Below, piece by piece: positions 1 to 11,089 of a stretch of 64,000 nucleotides of DNA; the stretch's first letter is position 1; every line of letters begins with the position of its first letter. The position numbers and the translations under genes are program-made. This DNA comes from Lytechinus pictus. Lineage: Eukaryota; Echinodermata; Echinoidea; Temnopleuroida; Toxopneustidae. The DNA lies in contig NC_087248.1 of the NCBI RefSeq assembly GCF_037042905.1, positions 441,501 through 505,500 on the forward strand. The letters are read 5' to 3'. The notes beneath the pieces were generated by a model, which did no database searches, was not told the origin of the DNA, and was given only the letters and a program-made list of their open reading frames with translations.

Positions 1-334
1 CATAATCTATTGTAGGTCCTGCATTTCGAATATCTCCAGCCATCAGTCGTAATGTACATGCATGTATGGTGCGAGTGTCGCGGGAAAGAATTTTGCACAC
101 GAAAAGCAGATCTGCAGGGCCTGTAACCCTGTAACACAAAGCTTAGCATTGATTGTAGAGCAGATTTCTACGTTTGATTTTATTGACTATAATGTACAAT
201 CAATCTTAAAAATCAAGTGTATGATTAAGCGTTAACTTTTGTGTTAGGGGACCCTAACATTAGCGTCCGTGAGGATGGCGAAAGGTGGCTAGTGTTGAAA
301 GACTGGGGCGGATCTTCAACCTGAGAAAAGATGA

Positions 335-1663
335 AATTCACAGGGTAGGTGGGCCGATTGATATCCTCATGGGAATTGACCATTGCATGTAGGGTACACG
401 ATAAGACAAGGGAAACTCGTGGCCCGTTGCTCATCGTTAGGCTGGGCCATTTTCGGAAATACTAAAGAAGGATACTCGGGAGGAGCAGTTCTCCATGTCA
501 CGGTACACGATCCTTTAGATCTCAGAAAATTCTGGACAACGGAAGGAATGAAAGTAATCCACAATATGTCAACCCAGTTTCGAATCATCAGTTCTTCCTG
601 TGAGAAGATGTAAAAGCAATGGCTCGACCGATATCCTCGGCGGAAAGACCCTGGCCAGTGGTTGTAACAAATTAACTTCAGCAAAGGTTTTAGCCTGGAC
701 AAGCTAAATGGTAGATGGAGACAAGGTCTTGACTTCCTTCGTAAACGAGTGACAGAACGGTCTGCAATGGCAAAACCAGAGGAAAAATGTCCCAAAGGTT
801 CAGAAAGAAGTGCGGAGGGAGAAACCAGTTTTGACTGTACAATATGAAAATTCCAAAGATGTGATCGACTGTAAGCAGTTATATAACTGGATGAGATTCG
901 TGAGGGTGACTTCATACGTCCTCAAATTCATTAGAAAGCTAAAGTCAAAGTCGAAAATAATGGTAGATGGGGACGCAGACGTTCCAACTGGTAACTTGAC
1001 ACCAACTGATATACATAAATAATAATAATATGGAGCTTTTATATAGCGCTTAATCCAAAACAGTTTCTAAGCGCAAAGGAGGGGACCATTAAAGCGTGCT
1101 CAGGTGTCTTTGAAGTCTAGAGTAGACATAGGAGAACTGAAGACACTCAGCCAGTATAGGGATGAAGCAGGAATTATCCGAGTTCGATGGACAGTAGATC
1201 GTTTTGACATGCCCTTCGTAATGAAACACCCAGCTTCACTCCCTTGCGAACACTGGATCCCAACCTTGAATATTAGGCATGTTCATGTGGATGTCATAAC
1301 GATGTTGCTGCGACTACAGCAAAGGTCAGGAGAAAATACTGGATCTTGAAAGCTCATAATCTGGCCAAGACGGTAAAGTTCAGGTGTACAACATGCATAA
1401 CATTTGAACACAGGCTAGAATCCCAGGAGATGGCGGAGCTACCGAGGGAAAGGCTACGGCAGCGTTTACCGCCATTCCACTACTCATTTTGTGATTATCA
1501 GAGGCTGATTGGCACAATACACACATACCCTGACGACGGGAGCTACTTAAGTCCTAATGACATGCTGTTAGGACGAGCTTCAAGTGGTGTAGCTCAAGCA
1601 CCATTTAGAGAAATCAAGGAGATATCACCTCTCCATCTGTCCTGCGGAAGGTATGAAGACTAA
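335..1663 (+). pseudogene. Degenerate BEL/Pao LTR retrotransposon pol relic
   Basis: Broken coding remnants in several frames follow the domain order of a BEL/Pao polyprotein. Near 341-380 the reading gives PIDILMGIDH, typical of the aspartic-protease-like region. After a frameshift, 383-613 gives LGWAIFGN and DLRKFW, conserved next to the protease and before the RT. At 810-1022 the RNase H-integrase linker appears (VTSYVLKFIRKL). At 1104-1663 there is an integrase N-terminal zone (GIIRVRW, LPCEHWIP, two His near 1280, then CTTC) and a late block (LSPNDMLLGR). The RT and most of the integrase core are missing, so this is an internally deleted, dead copy. No LTRs were found. Confidence 0.6.
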
Positions 1664-1796
1664 ACTCAAGAACAGAAGATTCAGAAGAAGAAGAAAACAA
1701 ACTATAGTTAAGTTTAATGTAATGTACATGTATAAATCGTAAGACTAACAATATATAATATATCTCGAACTAATCATGACAAAGTCTAACAAAAAA

Positions 1797-1925
1797 AAAA
1801 GAGCCTAAGATCTGGAAACTCGAGCCTAAGATCTGGAAACGTTATGTCGACGACACCTTTATCATCGTCAACAAGCACAGATCTAAGGATCTCTTGGACT
1901 TCATGAATCGAAGGGAAACCTACGG
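1797..1925 (+). pseudogene. Reverse transcriptase scrap, Penelope-like
   Basis: A short open stretch reads KIWKRYVDDTFIIVNKH then LLDFMNR. WKRYVDDTF around the catalytic YVDD box is characteristic of Penelope-like element RTs. An A-run and a duplicated 18-bp phrase (GAGCCTAAGATCTGGAAA) sit directly before it. Only about 40 codons survive; it is unrelated to the BEL/Pao relic upstream and ends where the minisatellite begins. Confidence 0.5.
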
Positions 1926-1950
1926 AAGCTTAAACGTGCAGCGCGAAGGC

Positions 1951-2543
1951 TAGTTGTTCAACTCGCCAAGGCGCCTTGTTTCGGCAAAAAAGGCGAGAAG
2001 GCGACTTGTACAAACTCGCCAAGGCGCCTTGTTTAAGACGAGAAGACGAGAAGGCGACTTGTACAAACTCGCCTAAGCGCCTTATCTAAGACGAGAAGGC
2101 GAGAAGGCGACTTGTACAAACTCGCCAAGACGCCTTGTTTAAGACGAGAAGACGAGAAGGCGACTTGTACAAACTCGCCTAGGCGCTTTGTCTGATAAGA
2201 GAAGGCGAGAAGGTGACTTGTACAAACTCGCCTAGGCGCTTTGTCTTTGATGAAAAGGCGTCTAGGCGACTTGTGCAAACTCGCCAAGGCGCCTTGTTTT
2301 AGACGAGAAGGTAATAAGGCGACTTGTACAAACTCGCCTAGGCGCTTTGTCTTTGATGAGAAGGCGTCTAGGCGACTTGTACAAACTCGCCAAGGCGCCT
2401 TGTTTAAGACGAGAAGGCGAGAAGGCGACTTGTACAAACTCGCCAAAGCGCCTTGTTTAAGACGAGAAGGCGACTTGTACAAACTCGCCAAGGCGCCTTG
2501 TTTAAGGCGAGAAGGCGAGAAAGCGACTTGTACAAACTTACCA
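1951..2543. repeat. ~53-bp minisatellite, about 11 units
   Basis: Units begin with GACTTGTACAAACTCGCC followed by a palindromic AAGGCGCCTT-type block and a run of GAGAAGGC words. Starts lie near 2001, 2056, 2108, 2160, 2214, 2268, 2321, 2373, 2426, 2472 and 2525, giving 46-54 bp spacing; a partial unit starts near 1951. Some units replace the palindrome with CTAGGCGCTTTG. The array is open in frames on both strands only because the unit lacks stops; no protein is inferred. Confidence 0.9.
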
Positions 2544-2554
2544 ATAGTGGAGCG

Positions 2555-4065
2555 GTTATGTGACAAAAAATGGCCAAGATGCTCGGATCTGGCAGAAAGT
2601 GTAAAATTTGGCATACAGGGGTATTTTTGGGCGCTTATTTCAAAATAATTATTTTGCCGGCCCCAAGCGATTTGACCATCGGGTCGGCCGCCATTTTGTC
2701 CAGCAGCAAAATGGCCGCCATCTTAAAATCCAAGATGGCCGCCATGATATATTATTGCAATCATTTTCTCGAGTTTTATATGAACTGCGGTATTGAAATT
2801 TGGCATATAGGCTTAATTTGGGGTGCTGATATCAAATATTGCGGGCCCCAAGTGATTTGACCATCGGGTCGGCCGCCATTTTAAAATCCAAGATGGCCGC
2901 CATGAGAAATCATTAATGTCATTTTCTTGAGTTTTACATGACGTGTGACACTGAAATTTGGCATATAGGGGTATTTTTAGGCACTGATTTCAAATATTGC
3001 CGGCCCCCAGCAATTTGACAATTTGGCCGGCGGCAAAATGGCCGCCATTTTGAAATCCAAGATGGCCGCCATGAAAACTCATTAAATGTCATTTTCTTGA
3101 GTTTTACATGATATATGACACTGAAATTTGGCATATAGGGGTATTTTGAGGCACTGATGTCAAATATTGCCGGCCCCCAGCAATTTGACCTTCAGGTCAG
3201 CGACAAAACGGCCGCCATCTTAAAATTCAAAATGGCCGCCATGAAAGATAATTTGCTCAAGTCTTACGTATGGCCTGTAACACTTTAGATTTGGAGAAAA
3301 ACTTGATCTTTGCATCCTTAATCAATGAAAAGAACATAATAAATAGATGCTATTTTGAATTCCAATATGGTTACCAAGTATGAATGATGTACAACATTAT
3401 AATGGTGAGTAAAACCCATTGTATAGGCACTGAAAACAAACCCAACACAAGCACATCTTTCTCTGTTGCAAGGATTACAATACTTTGGCACCCTTAATTG
3501 CTGATATAGATGTTACTTATATATAAAGCACCATACATACACAAACCAGCTAGCTTCTTCTGCAGTTACACATTTGAAGTGGCTTTGGTTGAATAATAAC
3601 CATCCGGAACAATCATTTTTCTGTTGAGAGGCTGTAAATTATTTCTTCATATGATCTGCAGTATTGCACTTTGACATATCGACGTAGTGTGGGGTGCTTA
3701 TTTAAAATATTGCTGGCCCTCAGTGATCTGATCCCGAGTCAGAAGCAAAATGTCAGCCATCTTGAAATCCAAGATGGCTGCCATGAAAAAAAATCATTGA
3801 AAAAAATCACTTTATCTAGTATCACATAACGTATTATTTTAAAGTTTGGCATCTAGGGATATTGAAAATGCCCCCAGTAATCTGTCCAATAGATATGCTG
3901 CAAAATGGCCACCATCTTGAAATCTAGAGAGGATCTACTGTCATGAAAATTCATCAAAATCTTTTTCTTGGTTTTAAATAATTTGAGGCACTGCATTTTA
4001 GACATACAGGCAAGTTTTTGGCCTGCTGGTTTGAAAATATTGCTCCAATAATTGCAATATTTCAT
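2555..4065. repeat. Tandem ~160-190 bp repeat field with ATGGCCGCCAT palindromes
   Basis: The phrase AAATTTGGCATA(C/T)AGGGG recurs near 2605, 2798, 2956 and 3124, and decayed forms appear near 3845 and 4000. Each unit also has a GCCGGCCCC block and paired motifs AAAATGGCCGCCAT and CCAAGATGGCCGCCATGA that can form hairpins. Similarity falls off to the right; about 3260-3700 is mostly unrecognisable. No coding content is supported. Confidence 0.8.
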
Positions 4066-4087
4066 TACAAATCAACATGAAGAAAAC

Positions 4088-4175
4088 CAGTGGCGTAGCT
4101 ACGGGGGAGCCTGGGGGGGCACGTGCCCCCCCTGAGATCTGGTGTGCCCCCCCAGGTGCCCCCCCCCAGAGTATA
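4088..4175. mobile_element. hAT-type terminus fragment
   Basis: CAGTGGCGTAGCTACGGGG followed by G- and C-runs (CACGTGCCCCCC) is a typical hAT-like transposon end. No matching opposite end was found nearby; the phrase occurs inverted near 41344-41360, far away. A fragment is the safest reading. Confidence 0.4.
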
Positions 4176-5690
4176 CTGTAATAGTCAAAGCATACAGCCG
4201 ATAATGGATGTACAGGAAATATTACAGATTATTACATAATTATCAGACACAAATCGACGTTTGAATCAAATCAAGCCCAAGTCCGTCCATGCAACACTTC
4301 ATAATAGCTAACCCCTTTCATACAAAAAAAATAACTGACAATACCGTATTTTCCCACAGCAGTGAAGATACTTGTTCGGTGTGGCAATTGACTCACTGAC
4401 ATAGACTAGTGTGACCTAACCTAACATAAACATGCCTTTTGAACAGCAATATTGAGATAACAAATAATTCATATAGCCGACGCCAGTTTGTGTATTGAAG
4501 GCACAATGATAACAGTGTGAATTCTCACGAGCAATGTGAACAATATATGTAAAATATACAGCTCTTACAATATCTTTAGTGTATGGCTATGATATTTTAG
4601 ATTCCTCTCCTGCAATGTGGCACTGTCATTAGGATATTAACATGCCCTACTTATTAACAGTTGAGAATAAGTTGGGTTTAGATATCAATGAAAACACAAG
4701 GAGAAAGAGGTATATATATTTGCATATTTTTCTGGCAGCCAAGCCAAAACATTTCACAAATTATGCTATTTTAAAATCAATTAGGGGAAATTGTTAATTG
4801 TTGAAGTTCTTGTAAATAGATTCACTTTATACTAGAATAAAAAAACTTGTTTTTCACCTCACCACCTGATTGCCCACCTCGTTTATACCATGCCTAAATG
4901 AATAGATGATTTTCATATGTACAGTATGACTGAAAATGATCAAATCGTTTGAAGATTTCGGGGGTTGGATCCACACTACCTCTGTGACTAGATATATAGG
5001 GCTACCTAATCTTGTGAATAGTAAAATATGGACGTATATTTACCATGCTTACCACAGTGCTATTGATGATTGAATCCACAGCAGATTAGGGGAAACAAGG
5101 ACAATTTAAGACGTAAAAGGGTCATTTATTAAACAAGGAGGTAACATGGATGACAAAATAGGCAATACCAATATACTTAGTCAAATGATATCTACTGCAG
5201 GGATCACAAATGCTATTTTCCCACCAGGTTAGCTTCTAGTCAGCCCAATACCTTTTATTATTTGTTTACGTTACCTGTGCCTGGGATACGGGGTGGGCTT
5301 ACAAAACGCTGTTTAAAATGAAGAAAGAAAAGTTTACTATACGAACCCGACAGTAGTTGAATACAGCAAAGTTTAATTGTAATATTCAACTTTCAATAAA
5401 GTAAAAATGGTTGTTTAAACTGTTAATCAACTACTAATCAGGTTAATATATTACTAGGGGTGCATTCAATAAAAAAAAACGGTGACTGAATCCCCCATCC
5501 ACGCAATAATCAATTGGGGTGTGCAGTTGGACCACTGAATCGTAAAATAAGTCTTTATCTGTTCGTCTGTTCATAAACTTTTACGGATATAGTAAAATAT
5601 TGGATGCTACTAGGTTATTGGACGTACCAATGACCCCTGTGAAAGATATAACTTTCGGAAAAATAGAACTCCAAGAACCGTAACACATAA
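4176..5690. other. No recognised feature
   Basis: AT-rich sequence with no open frame of note and no repeat structure seen. Confidence 0.5.
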
Positions 5691-6197
5691 TCGTTCATTT
5701 TAAAGAGCAATTCTTATTGGTTTTTAATCAATATACTGAGCAAATTGCGCGTACAACGATTTCATGTTGTATTGTAACTATGTTTTCACTCTTAATCTTT
5801 TTGTACCTTGTAAATATGTATACGTTTACTTTAGTTATTTAGCATTTTTTTGTAATTTGATTTTAATATGAAAAAAAAAAAAACAATGATAAGACCTCCA
5901 TAATCATGTTTTAATGACGTTAACTGGCAGTTGTTGGTATAATTAGTCTTCATCCTTCACTGATTCTAATGTGTTTGTCTATTTCTAAGTATTTATATTT
6001 ATTATGCTGGTGTTATTTTTTGTTTTCTGGTTATAGTTGATTACATTTTCTCTGTATGTTGTTTGTAATGTTTTACTCTCTTTTATTGTATATTTATTGT
6101 AATATGTTTGTATTTTAACGGAGCTCTCTTATAAAGCAGTTTTGTACTGAAGAGACCACCGTGGGTAAATAAAACAAATAAATGAATGAATAAATAA
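5691..6197 (+). mobile_element. 3' tail of a truncated non-LTR retrotransposon
   Basis: The stretch ends with ACTGAAGAGACCACCGTGGG then TAAATAAAACAAATAAATGAATGAATAAATAA. An 'x-GAAG-x-CACC-x-GGTAAATAAA' ending with a short-period tail is typical of CR1/L2-like LINE 3' ends. No coding sequence remains, and the 5' limit is uncertain. Confidence 0.4.
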
Positions 6198-7529
6198 CAT
6201 TAGCGATTTATCGCTAACCTTTGTGTTACGAGGCCGTATTACCATAATGACCTTGTATCTCAGCATAAGAGACAGCTCTGTGACGTCTATAAAGACACTG
6301 CAAACGCGGGGAACATAACATTTATTTCGGTCTATCATCATGGATATCTAATGGAGATCTCATGGAGAAAAATAAAAGAAATATGGCTCTTCAATATCCT
6401 GTAATGAACATCCCAAAATGTATGAATTAAATGGAGATCATAAGATGACAAAGTCGGGTGTAAAGCGCAATAAAGGGCCTTGGCAAGTTCATTAGGGATG
6501 TTTAAGATGACTCGGGGCCTATTATTTATTTATTACCAATGGGTAGATTTTCTTGACGATTGAACATGAATAGACTCATCCACCAATTTGACAAAGTACA
6601 ACATTATGTTGATCGAAACTTTACATTCCAGATATCATGAAAATGTACTTCTTTAAAATACTGCTCACGCAAAATAGACAAGAATGAACACATCTTAAAA
6701 GGCACTAAATATTGACGGAAAATGAAACAAAATGACAAATGCATTATTGTTGTTCTTCGTTTATTGAATATCAAAGCACAAAAATGTACGAGCGACAGAG
6801 GATTTTATTTCATACAATATATTGACCATGACAAATGTGTGTATCTGCATCCAAGGCTTACATTTTTCCTCGGACACGTCATTGAAAATGTCATGTCAAC
6901 CAATATGAAAAAATACCCGCTTATCGTACATTCCAATAAAAACACAATTTACCTAAATTTACCATCAAGAATGTAAAAACAAATTATCAAACTCTTCTTA
7001 CTAGTACATACCCATTAATAAGATACAGATATAGCCATATAAAGAAGAAATCTGGGGAAAATCACCCGGTAACGGTTGCCTAGTAATTCAAGACTGCTGT
7101 ATTACAAATAAAAAGCAAGTACAATATCATACTCTCCCATCATGGCCATGTTCACTCTGTCAATGTACAAGTAAAAAAAATGAACCGACATTTTCATATT
7201 ATTGGGTTATTTATTTTCATTTTAAACGATTGCAATATAATGCTTACTTTCATACATCTTGATAAACATTAAAACAAAAATGATATGGTCAAGATTATCA
7301 TACATAAAGTTTGGGAAGGGGGGGGGGGGGCTGCTAAAAGGCGCTGGTGACGTGTAAAACAGTGAAGGATGAATAGTTGTTTCCTCTCAGGACGTAAAGT
7401 GTTTTAACATTTGGTATATGAGGTAAAGTAGGACATTTTATGGGGCCTTTTCTATAAAGCGGTTGAAATGACCCTAATAGGTCACACCGAGATACCCTAT
7501 TTCGGAAGAAGACACCCGATTAGTATAAT
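6198..7529. other. AT-rich stretch without a supported gene
   Basis: Possible far-downstream sequence of gene A, beyond the hAT insertion. A G14 run lies near 7318-7331. An open frame at 6722-6976 has no family signature and no splice context. No SECIS-like hairpin was seen here on the minus strand. Confidence 0.4.
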
Positions 7530-8130
7530 TAGGGGTACTCCGGGCTGAAAAATATGTATATCTAAATAGATAGAGTAAAATTCACAAAGCAAAATGCTGA
7601 AAAGTTCTTCAAAATCGGAAAACAAATAATGAAGTTATTGAATTTTAAAACTGAACATTATTTCGTGAGCATGAATATGCACGTCATCATGCAAATTCAT
7701 TAGGTGGGCTGATGATGTCACATTCCCACTTTCCTTTTGCTTATGTTTGAACATGAAATTATAATTAATTCATTTTTTATACATGTGCGAATAATGTGTC
7801 TCCTTTATAATTAAATATGTTGCAGCAATGAATATCTCAACCTTACCCTATGGATGATCTTTTTCCAGTTCTCTGTAGAAAAGATTTGAATAAACCTAAT
7901 TTCGAAAATGCAAAAGAACAAGTGGAGATATGACATCATGAATATGCTCATTAGTTGAATATTCATGAAGACATGCCTAAAACTGTTTTACTGAAATGAT
8001 GCAATTTTTTTAAATGCCATAAAATTTGGTATTCTGTGTTCTCCGGTTTTTATCAAGTTTTCAGTGTTTTATTTGTCTGATTTTTACGTATCTTTTGAAA
8101 TCATATGATTTTCAGCCCGGAGCATCCCTT
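7530..8130. mobile_element. MITE with ~21-bp TIRs (CTCCGGGCTGAAAA)
   Basis: The left end AGGGGTACTCCGGGCTGAAA at 7531 is matched in inverted form by TTTTCAGCCCGGAGCATCCC at 8109-8130. The interior is about 560 bp, AT-rich and non-coding. The target duplication is not clear. Its superfamily cannot be decided from the ends alone. Confidence 0.75.
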
Positions 8131-8504
8131 TAAGTTACGAGCGACCTTACAAACAACTGGTGATCCTTTCTTGCGTTTACAAAAATCTTGGACTTACCAA
8201 AACGTTGTCGATCCAACGTATACTAACCAGTGGCAATAACTGCTTTATAATATACACGAATAATAGGCCTACTTATATGAAGACCAGACCCAGGGGCGGA
8301 AATCTCTCCCAAAAGGTAGGGGGGACACAGGGGCGGATCCAGCCTTCGCCAATAAGGGGTGAGCGGAAATTTGTTTCAGCCATATTTTCCCCGATCGGCA
8401 GCTCGAAGATGATTTTTGTTTGTTTCTTTGAAGGGGTAGTCCTCATTAGTCACTTCTTAGCTTTATTCTTATAAATTAATATATAATATCATAATCCTTA
8501 TTTA

Positions 8505-10250
8505 TATGGTGCGAGCGCGAAGCGCGAGCTAATTTTTTGGGAAATTTTATGTATTTTTTCCTAAAATTTGATTATTCTGGGCAATGTTTGTTATCCTGAA
8601 AAAATGTGTATGCAACTTAATAATTACTACAAACGCAAAGCGCGAGCAGAAATGAACTGATGGAAAAGATACCTGTTAAAGACTGCGTGCAGTTAGCATT
8701 TAACAATCAAATATTTTCGAGCGCGAGCTGATTTTTTTTGACATTTTCACCTAAAGAATGGAAATTCTAAGCACTTTTTGTAACTCAAGCAGAATAGGCA
8801 TATACGTCAACAATTAATGCGAGCGCGAAGCGCGAGCGGAAAATTTCGAGATTTAGTCCTATAATATTTACTGAACGAGACACTCTATTCATGTTTTGTA
8901 AATCCTGAAAATTAATAATGCGAGCGCAAAGCGCGAGCAGAACAATTTTATATACGTTTTGAACTGGTACCAGTTGAAAAGGTACCTGTTAAGGACTGCT
9001 TGCACTTAGCCATGAAGGCGTTACATATTTCAGCAATGAGCGCGAAGCGCGAGCTGAAAATTTTTGAACTTTCTAAAGAAAAAATGGAAAATTTTAATCA
9101 GTTTTTGTAATCGTGAACAGGATAGGAATATAATTTGACGATTGATGCGAGCGCAAAGCGCGAGCTGAAAAAAAAATCGAGATTTAGCCCTAAAAATGGG
9201 CCACTCTGTTCATGTTTTGTAAATCATCAAAAGGATGGGTAATATGGGGTCTTCCTACATTAATAATGCGATCACAAAGCGCGAGCAGAAAAATTTTGAT
9301 ATTGTGATCTGAAACTGGATAATGATTTGAATTAGAGAACAAGTTGAGTATCTGAATAAACATGCGCGAGCGTGTTTCATATTTAGACCTAGAATCTAGG
9401 CATTCTAAATACAACTTTAATCATGAAAATCATGAAACTTTGATATTCCGATCTGAAAAAAGAGTCAATTTCAGCTTTATATTTCAAGCACTTTGTATAA
9501 AAATTGTAAGGTGGATATGGATCGCACTTAAAAAAGAGCTGATATTATTATTACTTTGAGTTTTGACATAGGACCGGGACATCCTTACGACATGTCATCA
9601 TATGAAAATGATGACTATCCTCCTATTCCTCTTGCTAAGCGCGAGATGAAACAAAAGGGACAATTTCATTATTAAATTAATATCATATTGATCATAATGA
9701 GGGCGCGAAATCTGATGATATCATGGCATAAAAACTGGACATTTCACTTTTGTGATTATAAATAGGATGCATCAGTTAATATATTTCTAACCATTAATGC
9801 GAGCACAAATCGCGAGCTGAAATTTTTGATAAACTGTAATGAAAAGGGGATTTTAAGTAGTTTGTTGTATAATCAATATTGAAACATTTATATAACTCGC
9901 CAATCAAAATGCGAGCGTGCAGCGCGCTAGCTGATACGTCTTGACAATCAGACCTGAAAAGGGATATTTTGAAAACTTTATTAAATACACGAAAATAATA
10001 GGTACCTGATAAATCAAAATTTGCGAGCAAGCAGCGCAAGCAGCAAATGTTAACATTCAGACCATAAAACTGACATTTTTACAAAGCACTTGTTAAAAAC
10101 CAATTTGTAAATTACACAAAATAATGAATGTTCGATTTCCGAGGTGAAATATGTTTTGTATATTGACTTCCAAACATGATATTCGAACTCCATATTGAAC
10201 AAGATATGTTAATCACATAACAGGCAATGCGAGCGCGAAGCTTGAGCGAA
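8505..10250. repeat. ~105-bp periodic array of the word GCGAGCGCGAAGCGCGAGC
   Basis: Copies or decayed copies of the 19-mer occur near 8511, 8633, 8725, 8818, 8919, 9037, 9146, 9267, 9798, 9909, 10021 and 10226, mostly 100-120 bp apart. The sequence between cores (GAAAATTTTTGA..., CTTTTTGTAATC...) is conserved only loosely. The core is two direct copies of AGCGCGA. A second array lies at 30380-31850. Confidence 0.8.
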
Positions 10251-10264
10251 AATTTTATATAGTG

Positions 10265-10440
10265 GCACGAAATATTCTTTTTATTTTCCAAGTCTTCCCC
10301 TCATCTTATTTTAAGCACTCGTCGTCCTTCTCTTCTTTTTCTCCTCTCTTTTCCCTCTTTTTCCTTCTTTCTTTCCCTTTTTTCTTGTTTTGCTCCGCCA
10401 AGAGGGGGGGGGGGGGGGGGGGGGGGGGGGCTTCGGCCCC
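10265..10440. repeat. Pyrimidine-rich tract ending in a G~24 run
   Basis: A C/T-rich stretch near 10265-10390 precedes a long G homopolymer near 10405-10430. The pyrimidine part is inverted and re-used at about 30065-30205, showing rearrangement between the two related transposons. Confidence 0.7.
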
Positions 10441-10818
10441 CGGATTCGCCTATGGGGACAAGGGGCGGGAAAATTTGACAAGCAAAAAAAAGGTTATCAT
10501 CGCCAAAGTAAGGTCATCTTGTCCCAAAATACATGTTTTATTTCGATTTAGAATGATGTATTTCTTACCATCATAAAAGACCAAAATAGTAGGGGGGACA
10601 TTTGATATTGTGTCCCCCCTACTATTTTGAGTAGGGGGGACACGTCCCCCCTGTCCCCCCTGGGATTTCCGCCCATGACCAGACCTAATACAGGCGTTCC
10701 TTGGTAAGTATAAACGTTGAATGATTTGGAACAGTACGTTATGATTTCATTTCTATTTAATTTTGGCACAATATAACACGTTAATCTTTTTTCTAATGGA
10801 GACAAAATCAAACTTGGC

Positions 10819-11089
10819 CTATTGCGTTAAGGCAGGACCAACATTTTCTTCCAACCATTCACGTGCTTCGTGTGTCATCAATCTTGAAGGGTCCTGCATT
10901 TGTCCTAAGATGTTTTTACCAAAATACACAATCTTCCCTTCGCGGATGAATATCACTCGATCTGGGAACGCTTTGAACATCCTGGAGAAGAGGTTGTCCA
11001 TTTGGTCAACGACGATCCGGAACTTTGACACATCAGCGACGTCATCGGTCATGCACCCATGTGCTATTGTATCTATCTTCAGAAGATCT
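10819..11089 (-). CDS. DIO: Gene A exon 5 (terminal)
   Basis: 271 nt from acceptor TTCTTCCAG to TAA at 10819. It encodes DLLKIDTIAHGCMTDDVADV, the DQMDNLFSRM helix, DRVIFIREGKIVYFG strands and a C-terminal EAREWLEENVGP helix, matching the end of the deiodinase domain. Confidence 0.8.

Larger units (their letters stand above)
8291..10677. mobile_element. Non-autonomous hAT element, 8-bp TSD ACCAGACC
   Basis: The left end CAGGGGCGGAAATC (8291) and right end GATTTCCGCCCATG (to 10677) form imperfect terminal inverted repeats. Exactly flanking them is the direct repeat ACCAGACC at 8283-8290 and 10678-10685. An 8-bp duplication with CAGGGGC-type ends is diagnostic of the hAT superfamily. There is no transposase. 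A second end-like phrase (CAGGGGCGGATCCAGCC, near 8330) suggests an older element nested inside. The insertion begins only 134 bp past the stop codon of gene A, so it lies in that gene's downstream region. Confidence 0.8.

Noticed and set aside
2033-2648. 135- to 193-codon frames across the minisatellite
   Set aside because: They are open because the ~53-bp unit lacks stops; the translation is simple repetition.
10262-10576. Frame across the pyrimidine tract and G-run
   Set aside because: Low-complexity translation (Phe/Ser then Gly runs) within a transposon.
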